A DNA stretch of 64,000 bases from NCBI GenBank assembly GCA_964030475.1, contig CAXIPT010000002.1:7979070-8043069 (forward strand), written 5' to 3'. The translations under genes and the position numbers were made by a program. Numbering within the stretch: position 1 is the first letter of the stretch; each line of letters begins with the position of its first letter. This DNA is from Tethya wilhelma. Lineage: Eukaryota; Porifera; Demospongiae; Tethyida; Tethyidae. Shown here piece by piece: positions 20,927 through 30,333 of the stretch. The notes beneath the pieces are model-generated. The model saw only the letters and a list, made by a program, of their open reading frames with translations. It ran no database searches and was not told the origin of the DNA.

Positions 20927-23139
20927 ATGGATGAGCAGGGAGTGTTGACAACAGACAACTCTGTCCAAGTACAAGTAACTCAAGGTGGTATAAATCGTGA
21001 TTTTTATGCCCCATCTTCAAGTGAAGATGCTCGAATTGCTGTGTTTGCTGATCTAGCTGAAAGAGCTAAAGCACACTATGACCAACTGCAGCATCCACCA
21101 GTTGTGTCTCATCGAGAAGATTTTGAGACATTTTATGATGCTATTCTTGGACTCTCTTGTGTGTGCTCAGAAAGTGGTACTTCTGTTATATTGGAGCACA
21201 TCATGAAGGGAAATCTTTTTCGAGGACGTGCCATTGGATGGAGGATCTTTAGGAAACTAGTCTTTCCACCTCTACACGACCTGGTTCGATTCACTTGGGT
21301 CATAATTCAGTGGCTAGTTGCTGTTTCCCTCCTTTCTCTCTCCACTGCCACCTATGTGCTGGGGAACAAAGGGACCAGCAATATAGTTCATCTGTCCCTC
21401 TGTTCTGTGGCCCTGGTCCTGGCTAGTCTCGATGGTGTTTGGGGGATTGTATATCTGGTTTCAAAGTGCAGGAGAGGTCAAAGGAGAAATGGAGTGTACC
21501 ACGGGATGAACACGTCTCTTGTCAATAGCTCTGATCAAGAAGACAATGAATTGGATGGTGAATATACCGGCAGCAAGTTTACAGCATATATATTTTTATA
21601 CACATATTTAGATTTTGCTCGAATGACTCTTTCTGAACTGATCCTCTTCCCAATTGTTGTGTGCGATGTGTACACATTCGTCTCCTGCAAGGTGTACCTT
21701 GGTAGAACTGCAGCTGAATCGGTCTCCTTTGCTGAGCTGATAGTTTCCTCACTGGCTCTCATTCTGTTTGTCTACATTGCCCGTCTCCTTGTTTTAGGAG
21801 TGATGTTCACCAAGATCCATCATCAACGATCCCCACCAGCTGAACTTCAACTGACCAATGAACAACTGTGACGAGCTGGCTACAGCTCCTCCATACACCT
21901 CTCAGGTCTCATCTACCAAGGCTTCCTAATTGCTCACGTTGTTGCACAAATGTTGAACCAAGTTTGTATGATCATAGCGATTGGGGTCAAGATTTATGAC
22001 TACCAGTACAACTCTGACGACTACTTTGACTATGACTACTTCTACAATGACTTCAGTCCTGAATTCGAAGATCCTGTTAGGGGTTACCTGTGGTTCATTA
22101 TGGCTGCTGGCTACTTTCTACCGATCGTTGGAGTTTGGATGTTCTTCATTGTAACTCACTATTGGCTTCAACAATATGCTGTTGGAATCACAATGAATAT
22201 GGTTAGTCTCCTCAACCTACCAGGAGCAGGGCGTGCTTTCTTCCCTGGATCTAGCGATGAAGACATTCGCTTCAAGATACTCTGTATCAATGAATATGCC
22301 AAGATGGACACCCTTTCTACAGAATATAGTAACCTCTCAAGCCAATCATTTTTCACTAAGCTTTGGTACCCCTTTAAGAATTGGTCTCACGTTGTTGTTT
22401 GTATGATGTATGGTGGTGTACAAGCTGCCTTCATTGCCATAGCCATCATTAGCTTGAGAGGTTCCCAACTCAACTCTGGTGCCTTCATCACTGCTAGTGT
22501 GACTGAAGTGCTTTCTAATTTATATCCTTTTGCCGTTGCTGCCTTGTGGGTGATTATTTTTGCTGGAATGTGTATCGTAGTCCTTTTGTTGCTTGTATCC
22601 TTCAAACTCTGGATATTATTATTATTATTATTATTATTATTATGTCATTTACATGCCACAGTAGGCACAACAAAATGATAAAGAAAATAAAAAATAAAAA
22701 AAAGCTCAGGTAAAGAAAAAGAATTAACAAAAACACAGTGTACAGATCAGCTGCACAAACCTACAAATTGCTAACATCCAGCTTAATGCGAGCTCGTTTG
22801 CGGCGAGTTCTGTGTGCAATGGGAGTCCAAAAAGACTCCTGAGCAGTCTCTATCTCAAAACCTGGAATGTTATCAGTAGGCTGATAGCAAATAGACAAAC
22901 ATTCTTCTGGATCCACAAGCCCAACATTAGGCGCATCAGTGTCAGCTCTAGGACGAATAGCATTCCGAGATATTGTAACAGGAGTCCATTTCTTTGCAGA
23001 GTCAGTGGTCACACAGATACCAGGGGTGTTGTTGCGTTCAAGATAGTACATGTCAGTAGCTATAGCACAGCTACAATCATCATCAAAATATGGTGTTTGA
23101 TTTGCTATGCTAATAGAAATTCAACTACCACTAACTAGT
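20927..23139 (+). pseudogene. Array gene C1, disrupted polytopic membrane protein
   Basis: Closest to the intact gene at 30334. Lesion 1: AGA to TGA at 21869-21871, in the conserved LTNEQLRQAGY loop; the same frame is open before (20927) and after (to 22612). Lesion 2: at 22615 a (TAA)n-tailed retroelement fragment, antisense, splits the codons of KLWIW; the gene resumes at about 23088 with CTATGCTAATAG and ends at TAG near 23139. Lesion 3: an inverted 79-bp segment just downstream (23150-23228). It also lacks two codons at HYDQLQ-HPP. Its variable loop (YQYNSDDYFDYDYFYNDF) matches gene 30334. A truncated product to residue 314 could be made but would lack the last four or five membrane segments. 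Confidence 0.9.
22615..23087 (-). mobile_element. 5'-truncated (TAA)n-tailed retroelement inserted in array gene C1
   Basis: In minus orientation: tail (TAA)n at 22615-22642, preceded by an A-rich region and a coding remnant 22761-23051 (GFEIETAQESFWTPIAHRTR and NTPGICV upstream), truncated at about 23087. The empty site is seen in paralogue 30334 (CTCTGGATATGGTG near 32008). At most 3 bp (ATA) is repeated at the ends. It belongs to the same family as 10400-11975. Confidence 0.85.
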
Positions 23140-23149
23140 AGTCTGTCGT

Positions 23150-23228
23150 ACTAATAAGATGTGTAGTGAGGCTGGTACAAAAGACTGAGAATGGTTTGGC
23201 TTGGTGTATATTGGCAGGAGCTTGCTGA
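23150..23228. other. 79-bp micro-inversion downstream of array gene C1
   Basis: The stretch starting ACTAATAAGATGTGTAG and ending GCTTGCTGA is the reverse complement of 32076-32154 next to gene 30334. Intact family members carry the 32076 orientation as C-terminal coding sequence (TTCAGCAAG...CCTGCCAATA), so the orientation at 23150 is derived. Confidence 0.85.
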
Positions 23229-23750
23229 ACGTACAATTATCTATATTCTTTGGACTAAAAAATGTATGTTCTGCAATATTTGACTGATCACTTTAAGCGA
23301 TTCATACCTTGTTATATAGTAAATTGTACACAATCATTTATATAGGTACACCCTTTTTCACTGTCAACAATTTGCTATTCAATTGGCACACATATATTAT
23401 CACCATGGTGATTCTGAGTAACGTACTATTATTGTTTAGGTACAGCAGGATTATTGTATGTAAATTGTGTTTGGATACTAATAGGTTTGGTCATGTTTGG
23501 CATGTGTGTTTGTCTACCATACACCAACAAACTGGTTATCCAAACCTGTTTGTTGGTTTACATAATGGAACATCATATAGTTTGTCAATCGTATGCTTTT
23601 AGTAGTATTGCCTATTGACCACTCAACAAGCATGAAGTGGTGGGAGGCTTTTGGTCTAACTTTCAGTGGTGATCAGTTAAAACAGTTTCTGCATCTGCTA
23701 ATCATATAAAGCATAGCAAGTTGAATCATTTTGTCATCAAGTGACTTTCT

Positions 23751-24233
23751 ATGGATGAGCAGGGAACAGACAACTCTGTCCAAGTGCAAGTACATCAAGG
23801 TGGTATAAATCACAATGTTTATGCTCCATCTCCAAGTAAGGATATTCGAATTGCTTTGTTTGCTGATCTAGCTGAAAGAGCTGAAGCACACTATGACCAA
23901 CTGCAGCAGGATCCACCAGTTGTGTCTCATCGAGAAGATTCTGAAATATTTTATGACAAACTCCTAAGACTCGAGATCTCTTGTGTGTGCTCAGAAAATG
24001 AAAGGTCTATTGTATCAGAGCACATCATGAAGGGCAGTCTGTTTCAAGAACGTGCTCTTGGATGGAGGATCTTCAAGAAACTAGCCTTTCCACCTCTACA
24101 CGACCTGGTTCGATTCACTTGGATCATAATTCAGTGGCTAGTTGCTGTTTCCCTCCTTTCTCTCTCCACTGCCACCTATGTGCTGGGAAGTAAAGAAACC
24201 AGCAATATAACTTTTGCAACTGAACTATCATGA
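23751..24233 (+). pseudogene. Array gene D1, truncated polytopic membrane protein
   Basis: The first 152 or so codons of a D-type gene (closest to 32675: same MDEQGTDNSVQVQV start and upstream region) through the first membrane segment to VLGSKETSN. Homology stops exactly where a TIR element begins (24208), and the frame ends eight codons later in transposon sequence. The rest of the gene is not found on the far side of the element, so a deletion accompanied or followed the insertion. A 6-bp in-frame insertion (LRLEIS for LGLS) is also present. Probably non-functional. Confidence 0.85.
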
Positions 24234-24713
24234 AGTAAGAATCGTTTACATCACCATAATCATGACCTCCATTATCGGACACATTCTCCAATAACAAAGT
24301 ATGCCCCTTTATAGCTATTTAGTGAAGAAGGAAAGGTATCACTGGCCCTAAATGTAAAAGTACCCAGTTTTTATTCATTTTGTTTCATCTCATGGGGATA
24401 AATTAAATATTAAACCTAAGATTGTGTGTTTTTAAAGCATAGTGTATAGAATACCGCAATAGTATATTAACTGTATATGTGCATGGAGATTTAAATGTAC
24501 ATAGTAAAACAATCTACATCCTACCATCAATGTGATAAAAGGAAGTGAATAAGATTTTAATTCTACTTGGTTTTCTGCAGTTTAAGACCAGCAGTTTCTT
24601 CCCTCTTCACTAAACAGCTAAAAAAAGCATAAGTATAATCATTTGAGAATGTGTCCGATAATGGAAGTCATGACTTATAGTGATGCTTCATGATAGTTCA
24701 GTTGCAAAAGTTA
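24208..24713. mobile_element. TA-flanked MITE (mariner-like) with about 80-bp inverted ends
   Basis: Ends ACTTTTGCAACTGAACTATC at 24210 and its exact complement ending at 24711, each flanked by TA (24208-24209 and 24712-24713). A second inverted block includes CCATTATCGGACACATTCTC. No ORF. TA duplication suggests mobilisation by a Tc1/mariner transposase. Related GTGTCCGA motifs continue at 24820-25015. Confidence 0.8.
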
Positions 24714-25186
24714 AGTTTTACAGTGTAGGAAGTAGAAGAGTACTATACTACGTGATAATATACTCTTTGTATCCACAAGCCTTTTCTAAGTGAAATAAAA
24801 GCAACTGTCTAAAAATGGAGGTAAATGTCCGAATAGAGAGGTTTTGGACACCTCTGTATTTTGAGCCATAGCTACGAAGGACATTGTCCCCACTGATTCA
24901 ATTCCAGGTATGTTGCTAAGGAAGAGTAGTACTATTATATATGATAGGAATACAAATGGTCATGCTTACTGTATAGGCTAAAAATGGTGTCCGAATATAG
25001 GTTGTGTCCGACGATAGATTAACTTACTCTATATGCAAGCACTAAGCCTAAAAACTACTCAAAATCAGCCAAATTGCATATGCATGCACTATAATATGTT
25101 TGAACCCCAAAACTAGTTCTATGTTTTGCTAACCTAAAGTTTGTTTCTATTGTACATCTAAGTTTCTATGCCATGCATGTACTGCA
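24714..25186. other. Inter-block DNA, no supported gene
   Basis: It contains scattered GTGTCCGAATA/GTGTCCGACGATAG motifs similar to the interior of the preceding MITE, probably decayed repeat. No coding signal. Confidence 0.4.
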
Positions 25187-25476
25187 AACTCCTATCTTAA
25201 TTGTCTCTGGTGTAGCTGTGTATCTAATCACTCTGGCTCTTTGGTTACGATTGTGTTTATGATAAGTAATCAGTCAATTGATGGTATACAGTTGCATATA
25301 CTATTACTTTAAGTTGTTCTTTTGTTTGAAATCTAAGCCTTTATAATGGCAGTCAATCCATGGTTAGATTGCATGTTTTTGTGTACCGTTGACTATTATG
25401 AGTTGTTTCAATTCATCATGTGTATAGGTTTATTCAGTACATAGCACTTTATCTTATTGTATTACAATCACTATTA

Positions 25477-27270
25477 TAACTTATACTACATTACATCATC
25501 TGTAATTAATCTGATTGGTTAAAAAGTGTAGATTACATGGACACATATTCTACAGGAAGTGGCAACTTATTCTACAGGAAGCTAACTAGAAGTCGAAGAA
25601 AATACAGCACAACATGAACTAAGCTATAAGTTAGTTAGCTAAAACATGAAGAAGACATGTAAGATGTGTAAGATGAGTCAAAATGAAATATGAATGTTCT
25701 GGATAGAGTTTCCCTGTGCAGTGAAAGTAACTGTTTTACCAGCAGAACGAGACTCGTTTGAGTGGGCGTGTCTTCTCACTGCCGTAGCGGATGGTACAGT
25801 CTGAGTCTGTCTCTCTGCCACTGCAGATTCTTGTGGCGGTTCTGGGAAGCTCAACATAGGTTTTTTTGGAGCTGGAGGTTGAAGAATTCGAGACACTTGA
25901 AGCTGGTGCTCAACGGAAGGTCGTTTATACATACGAACAGCATCTGTACTTCTGTGTCCAGTCTGCCGCATTATCAGTTGTTCGTCCACATTGTGTTTGA
26001 AAAGCTCAGTCGCACAAGTGACCTTGCCAGAGTGGTTTGTAAAAAATCCTTGAAATCCAGCCTCTTTACAGAAATTTTTGACGATGCTTTCGAGCTTGTG
26101 TATTCCAATAACTTGGGCCGAAAAACGAGGAGGATAATCACCAATTGGTCTGTGGTAAAATTGGCCATTTGATGGTATCAGACGGAGATACATCTCAAAG
26201 CAGGACACAGCACAGCGATCCTCAAGGGATGGGTCGGCATATATTTTTAGATCTTTTGGTTGAACTTTCCTTTGGTCCAAGCCTCCTTGCCAGTTCTTGC
26301 AACTTTTGCCAACAAATCTCAAAAAATGGCCAGCTTCATCATCTCCAAACATGAATTGAGATACTTCAAGATGTTTGTGTTCGTCTGCTGCGCGAAGACC
26401 AAAGAGCTTGCAACTGTACCAAAATACAGTATTTAGAAGACCACGGGAAGTTTCACAGCTGAAAATACCATTCTCCCACAGTGTGTTCTCCATTTCAGGT
26501 GTTATTGGCTGTGCTTGCTTCTTCACGATTCCTACTCCACTATCAGTCAAAACTTTCATCTTGGCATCCAAGCTTTTCCGTAAAAGATCAAAGGTGGGGC
26601 TGGTTTTGTCGTAGAAATTGACTTCAGGACGGCCGTTCTCTCTAAGAAACCTCTGAACGGCTGCTACAGCATTATTCAATGAGCCAGGAGGGTAGTCGTG
26701 TCCATTTCGTTTCTTTGCTTCTTGAACAAATCGTGCCATTAAATCATTTATGACATTGTTTGGCATGGAAGTAACGGACTCTTGTATTCCTCTAGCATTG
26801 CACCACTCTCGCCAAACATTCATGCCCCAGTGAGTAGCCTTTCTTGTGTTGATAGGTACTCGTTTTTCAATTGCTGTTTTCAGTTCTTGGTCTGAAATTG
26901 ACTTGCCAAACCTGTCATTCTTGGTCGTGTTGGTCAAGCTGGAAGAAGAGCTTGCTCCTTCAGTGTTGAGTAAGTTAGAAGTGGAAGAACTAGCTCCTTC
27001 CTCAGGACTAGAATCTCCAACTAGAAACGAGAAAATCTCCGGAGACACAAATTCTTTCAAATTTTCAGTTTCTTCTTTTATTAGCTTCTCTAATTCGTAA
27101 CTGTTCAAGCTGTTTAGCTCCTCTTGGACCCACTTTTCCATGTCTCCGTTGAGTTCACTAGCAGCTCAGCTCCACCCGTTTCTCTCAACTGAATTCATAT
27201 GGTTGCTACGTAGTTTCCGTTTCCTTGACAGTAATACGTTTGCGCATGCGCACTAATGTAGTATAAGTTA
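25477..27270. mobile_element. Tyrosine-recombinase element with 17-bp inverted ends
   Basis: TAACTTATACTACATTA at 25477-25493 is exactly inverted at 27254-27270. Between them lies one gene (25678-27141, minus). The homologous leader at 14680-14700 lacks all of this DNA, so it is an insertion. Crypton elements, which encode this recombinase type, usually have no inverted ends, so the ends may belong to a host MITE or a composite. Exact target duplication not resolved because a foldback abuts the right end. Confidence 0.7.
25678..27141 (-). CDS. Crypton-type (DUF3504) tyrosine recombinase-like protein
   Basis: Intact 487-residue frame. Residues 40-75 are Ser/Glu-rich linker. Residues 90-190 resemble a core-binding domain (RKATHWGMNVWREWC, NNAVAAVQRFLRENG). 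The catalytic-like domain shows LFGLRAADEH (Arg250, box I), TNHSGK (His370, Lys373 where Arg is expected), TGHRSTDAVRMY (His396, candidate nucleophile Tyr405). From family knowledge this matches the DUF3504 group that includes Crypton transposons and their domesticated animal relatives (KCTD1, QRICH1, ZMYM types). The Arg-to-Lys change in box II may weaken recombination or indicate domestication. A C-terminal tail of about 75 residues is basic/Pro-rich. Possible DNA-binding role; activity uncertain. Confidence 0.85.
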   Translation of the reverse strand: MEKWVQEELNSLNSYELEKLIKEETENLKEFVSPEIFSFLVGDSSPEEGASSSTSNLLNTEGASSSSSLTNTTKNDRFGKSISDQELKTAIEKRVPINTRKATHWGMNVWREWCNARGIQESVTSMPNNVINDLMARFVQEAKKRNGHDYPPGSLNNAVAAVQRFLRENGRPEVNFYDKTSPTFDLLRKSLDAKMKVLTDSGVGIVKKQAQPITPEMENTLWENGIFSCETSRGLLNTVFWYSCKLFGLRAADEHKHLEVSQFMFGDDEAGHFLRFVGKSCKNWQGGLDQRKVQPKDLKIYADPSLEDRCAVSCFEMYLRLIPSNGQFYHRPIGDYPPRFSAQVIGIHKLESIVKNFCKEAGFQGFFTNHSGKVTCATELFKHNVDEQLIMRQTGHRSTDAVRMYKRPSVEHQLQVSRILQPPAPKKPMLSFPEPPQESAVAERQTQTVPSATAVRRHAHSNESRSAGKTVTFTAQGNSIQNIHISF

Positions 27271-27271
27271 G

Positions 27272-27405
27272 ATAGACTACACCCACTCGTAGATTATGCG
27301 CCTTACGTAACCTCCTTGGTTGGATTAGCCCTCGGCTGCGCCTCGGGCTAACCACAACCGCGGAGGTATACATAGGCGCATAATCTACTCTTGGGTGTAG
27401 TCTAT
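27272..27405. mobile_element. Foldback MITE with ATAGACTACACCC ends
   Basis: Arms ATAGACTACACCCACTCGTA... and its near complement ending at 27405, including AGATTATGCGCC / GGCGCATAATCT, around a GC-rich inner hairpin (GCCCTCGGCTGCGCCTCGGGC). It directly abuts the inverted end at 27254-27270. Confidence 0.75.
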
Positions 27406-27600
27406 CCTATACATACACAAGAATTAACTTTTAGTTTTACATTTCTACCACCATTAATGGTTGTTTACTAAGTGAACACTGCATAGACGACAGCTATATT
27501 TAATATATTGAGTACCACAGATACATATTTTGAAGTATGGTATCCCCTTACCTAATCTTCTGTGCATGATGACGAAACTGTAAGCAATTCATATTATTAA

Positions 27601-27727
27601 CCCTTGTTGCGCATGCGCACCTAGGGTTACGGTAGTTATTTTGTCTGTGTGTGTGTGTGTGTGTGTTCTAACTATATCTCAAGAACAACAGCTTCAGTCT
27701 TCAAAAGCGGCATACCAATATTTTAGT
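27601..27727 (+). mobile_element. Microsatellite-bearing dispersed repeat, copy 1
   Basis: GCGCATGCGCACCTAGGGTT, then ACGGTAGTTATTTTGTCTG, a (TG)n tract, TCTCAAGAAC and CAAAAGCGGCATACCAA. The same order, in either orientation, recurs at 47740-48010, 57930-58100, 58380-58735 and 59140-59425. Confidence 0.6.
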
Positions 27728-27922
27728 ACCTGCCAGGGTTCCATTAGGAATTGGAATGTTGTGTACATTCCCCACACACCCTGTACAATCACAACAAAAG
27801 CTTATGATTAGTTGGTGGGGCTTTTCTGCGTGGTGATGAGTAGTTGTAGTTGTGTAATAGTATATAGTTGTCTGTGAGTAAATGCAGCCTAAAAGCCAGC
27901 TTCTGTCACCAAAAGAGAGCCT

Positions 27923-29740
27923 ATGGATCAGCAAAGAGTGTTGACCACAGACCACCCTGTCCAAATGCCAGAACAGCATCAAGGTGCTATAAATCACAAT
28001 GTTTATGCTCCATCTCCTAGTGAAGATGCTCGAATCACTGTGTTTGCTGATCTAGCTGAAAGAGCTGAAGCACACTATGACCAACTGCATCAGGATCCAC
28101 CAGTTGTGTCTCATCAAGAAGATTCTGAGACAGTTTATGATACTCTTCTTGGACTCTCTTGTGTGTGCTCAGAAAGTGGTACTTCTGTTGTATCAGAACA
28201 CATCATGAAGGAAAGTCTGTTACAAGGACGTGCTATTGGATGGAGGATCTTCAGGAAACTAGCCTTTCCACCTCTACATGACCTGGTCCGATTCACTTGG
28301 ATCATAATTCAGTGGCTAGTTGCTGTTTCCCTCCTTTCTCTCTCCACTGCCACCTATGTGCTGGGAAGCAAAGAAACCAGTAAAATAGTTCATCTGTCCC
28401 TCTGTTCTGTGGCCCTGGTCCTGGCTAGTCTCGATGGTGTTTGGGGGATAATCTATCTGGTTTTAAAGTGCAAGAAAAGTCAAAGGAGAAATGGAGTATA
28501 TCATGGAATGAACACTTCTCTTGTCAATAGCCCTGATCAAGAAGACAATGAACTGGACATGGAATATACCGGTTCGGAAAATCGCAACTCAGTCAAGGCA
28601 AATACCATTTTAGATTTTTCTCGAATGATTGTTTCCGAACTGATTCTCTTCCCAATTGTTGTGTGTGATGTGTACACATTCGTCTCCAACAAGGTGCACC
28701 TTGGTGGAACTACTGCAAATTGGATCTTCTTTGCTGAGCTGATAGTTTCCTCACTGGCTCTCATTCTGTTTGTCTACATTGCCCGCCTCCTGGTCTTAGG
28801 AGTGATGTTCACCAAGGTCCATCATCAACGATCACCACCGGCCGAACTTCAACTGACCAATGAACAACTAAGACAGGCTGGCTACGACTCCTCCATACAC
28901 ATGTCCGGTCTCATCTACCAAGGCTTCCTAATTGCTCACGTTGTTGCACAAATGGTGAACCAAGTTTGTATGATCATTGCAATTGGAGTCATGATTTACA
29001 ACAATCGTTTCAACAACGACCAAGGTGACTACTATGGCTACTATGACAATGAGTATTATGATTATTCTGATTCTCATCCAAGTGGTTACCTGTGGTTCAT
29101 GATGGCTGCTGGCTACTTTCTCCCTATCGCTGGAGTGTGGATGTTCTTCATTGTAACTCACTACTGGTTTCAAGAATATGCTATTGGAATCACGATGAAC
29201 ATGATCAGTCTCCTCAACCTACCAGGAGCAGGGCGTGCTTTCTTCCCTGGATGTAGCGATGAAGACATTCGCCTCAAGACACTCTGGATCAATGAGTATG
29301 CCAAGATTAACACCCTTTCCATAGAATTCAATAACTTCTCAAGCCAATCATTTTTTGACAAGCTTTGGTATCCTTTTAAGAGTTGGTCTCACGTTTTTGT
29401 TTGTATGATGTATAGTGGTGTACAAGCTGCCTTCATTGCCATAGCTGTCAATAGCTTGAAAGGTTCCCAACTCAACTCTGGTGCCTTCATCACTGCTAGT
29501 GTGACTGAAGTACTTGCCAATATATATCCTTTAGCCGTTACTGCCTTGTGGGTGATCATTATTGCTGTAATTTGTGTCGGGGTCCTTCTTTTGCTGTCGT
29601 CCTTTAAACTCTGGATATGGTGCTTGATTTTCTACGCTAACAGTAATTCCAGGACCACTCATCGACGGACGGTGTATGTAGTTCAGCAAGTTCCTGCCAA
29701 TACTTACACCAGGCGATACCATCCTCAGAGGCAATTTTGA
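27923..29740 (+). CDS. Polytopic membrane protein, array gene A2
   Basis: A 605-residue intact frame, the longest of the array and the closest relative of the 15388 gene; both share the leader region and the C-tail VQQVPANTYTRRYHPQRQ. Same eight or nine hydrophobic segments. It differs most from 15388 in the loop before segment six, where FKNYYNYYYYEAYPSG is replaced by a 30-residue acidic/Tyr stretch starting NNRFNNDQGDYYGYYDNEYY. The soluble N-terminal 125 residues carry the same DARI.VFADLAERAE helix. Two of the loop segments thus vary while flanking membrane segments are nearly identical. Function unknown; probably plasma membrane. Confidence 0.9.
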   Translation: MDQQRVLTTDHPVQMPEQHQGAINHNVYAPSPSEDARITVFADLAERAEAHYDQLHQDPPVVSHQEDSETVYDTLLGLSCVCSESGTSVVSEHIMKESLLQGRAIGWRIFRKLAFPPLHDLVRFTWIIIQWLVAVSLLSLSTATYVLGSKETSKIVHLSLCSVALVLASLDGVWGIIYLVLKCKKSQRRNGVYHGMNTSLVNSPDQEDNELDMEYTGSENRNSVKANTILDFSRMIVSELILFPIVVCDVYTFVSNKVHLGGTTANWIFFAELIVSSLALILFVYIARLLVLGVMFTKVHHQRSPPAELQLTNEQLRQAGYDSSIHMSGLIYQGFLIAHVVAQMVNQVCMIIAIGVMIYNNRFNNDQGDYYGYYDNEYYDYSDSHPSGYLWFMMAAGYFLPIAGVWMFFIVTHYWFQEYAIGITMNMISLLNLPGAGRAFFPGCSDEDIRLKTLWINEYAKINTLSIEFNNFSSQSFFDKLWYPFKSWSHVFVCMMYSGVQAAFIAIAVNSLKGSQLNSGAFITASVTEVLANIYPLAVTALWVIIIAVICVGVLLLLSSFKLWIWCLIFYANSNSRTTHRRTVYVVQQVPANTYTRRYHPQRQF

Positions 29741-30333
29741 ATAAAATTTAACAATGATTTCTACTAAAGTTACACTAAAAAGTTACAAATACTGTATCAC
29801 TACTCGTTCTGCAATAGTTGCATACACGTTCACAATAGTATTTTTGGACGGAATATTTATCCTCAACTGATTCATACATTATTATCGTAATTTGTACACA
29901 ATCATGATCGTATAGGATTTTTCTTCACAAATTTTGTTTAATCAACAATTTGCCATTCAATTGATCACCTTGGTGCATGATTCTCTGTGAATTAGGTAAT
30001 ACTGTTAACAGTACATGTACAACATTTTGTTCTAAGATACAAGTGGGTTAGGTCGTGGTTGGCATGTGTGGTTGGCCTGCCCTGCCACTAAACTGGTTGT
30101 CTAAACCTGTTTGACTGTGCGGTGTACATAATGAAACATCATAGTTGTATGCTACCTCTTATTGGTATGGTCTGATGATCACTCAACCAGCTTGATATTG
30201 CTAGAGGTTGTCAGAAGCCTTTGCATAGTTTAACTTTCAGTGGCTATATACAGTTGTATCAGTTAGTGCTTCTCCTATGATATCCTAAACTGGACCAAGT
30301 TGAATATTTGGGTCACCAATTGAGAAAGACTCT

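Larger units (their letters stand above)
14384..24209 (+). repeat. Array block 1 (A-B-C-D) of the membrane-protein genes
   Basis: Flanks as well as genes are homologous to block 2 (about 25187-34474). The leader of gene A (from CTCCTATCTTAATTGTCT at 14384) matches 25187 onward, including the CTACCACCATT stretch near 14717 and 27450. Gene C (20927) with its flanks matches 30334; the 23230-23750 leader of gene D matches 32150-32674. Gene B (17770) has no counterpart in block 2. Confidence 0.8.

Noticed and set aside
22761..23051. A separate minus-strand gene within the array
   Set aside because: It matches the 3' coding end of the (TAA)n-tailed retroelement and is 5'-truncated.
25762..26172. 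136-codon plus-strand frame over the recombinase gene
   Set aside because: Antisense shadow of the intact 487-codon minus-strand gene.
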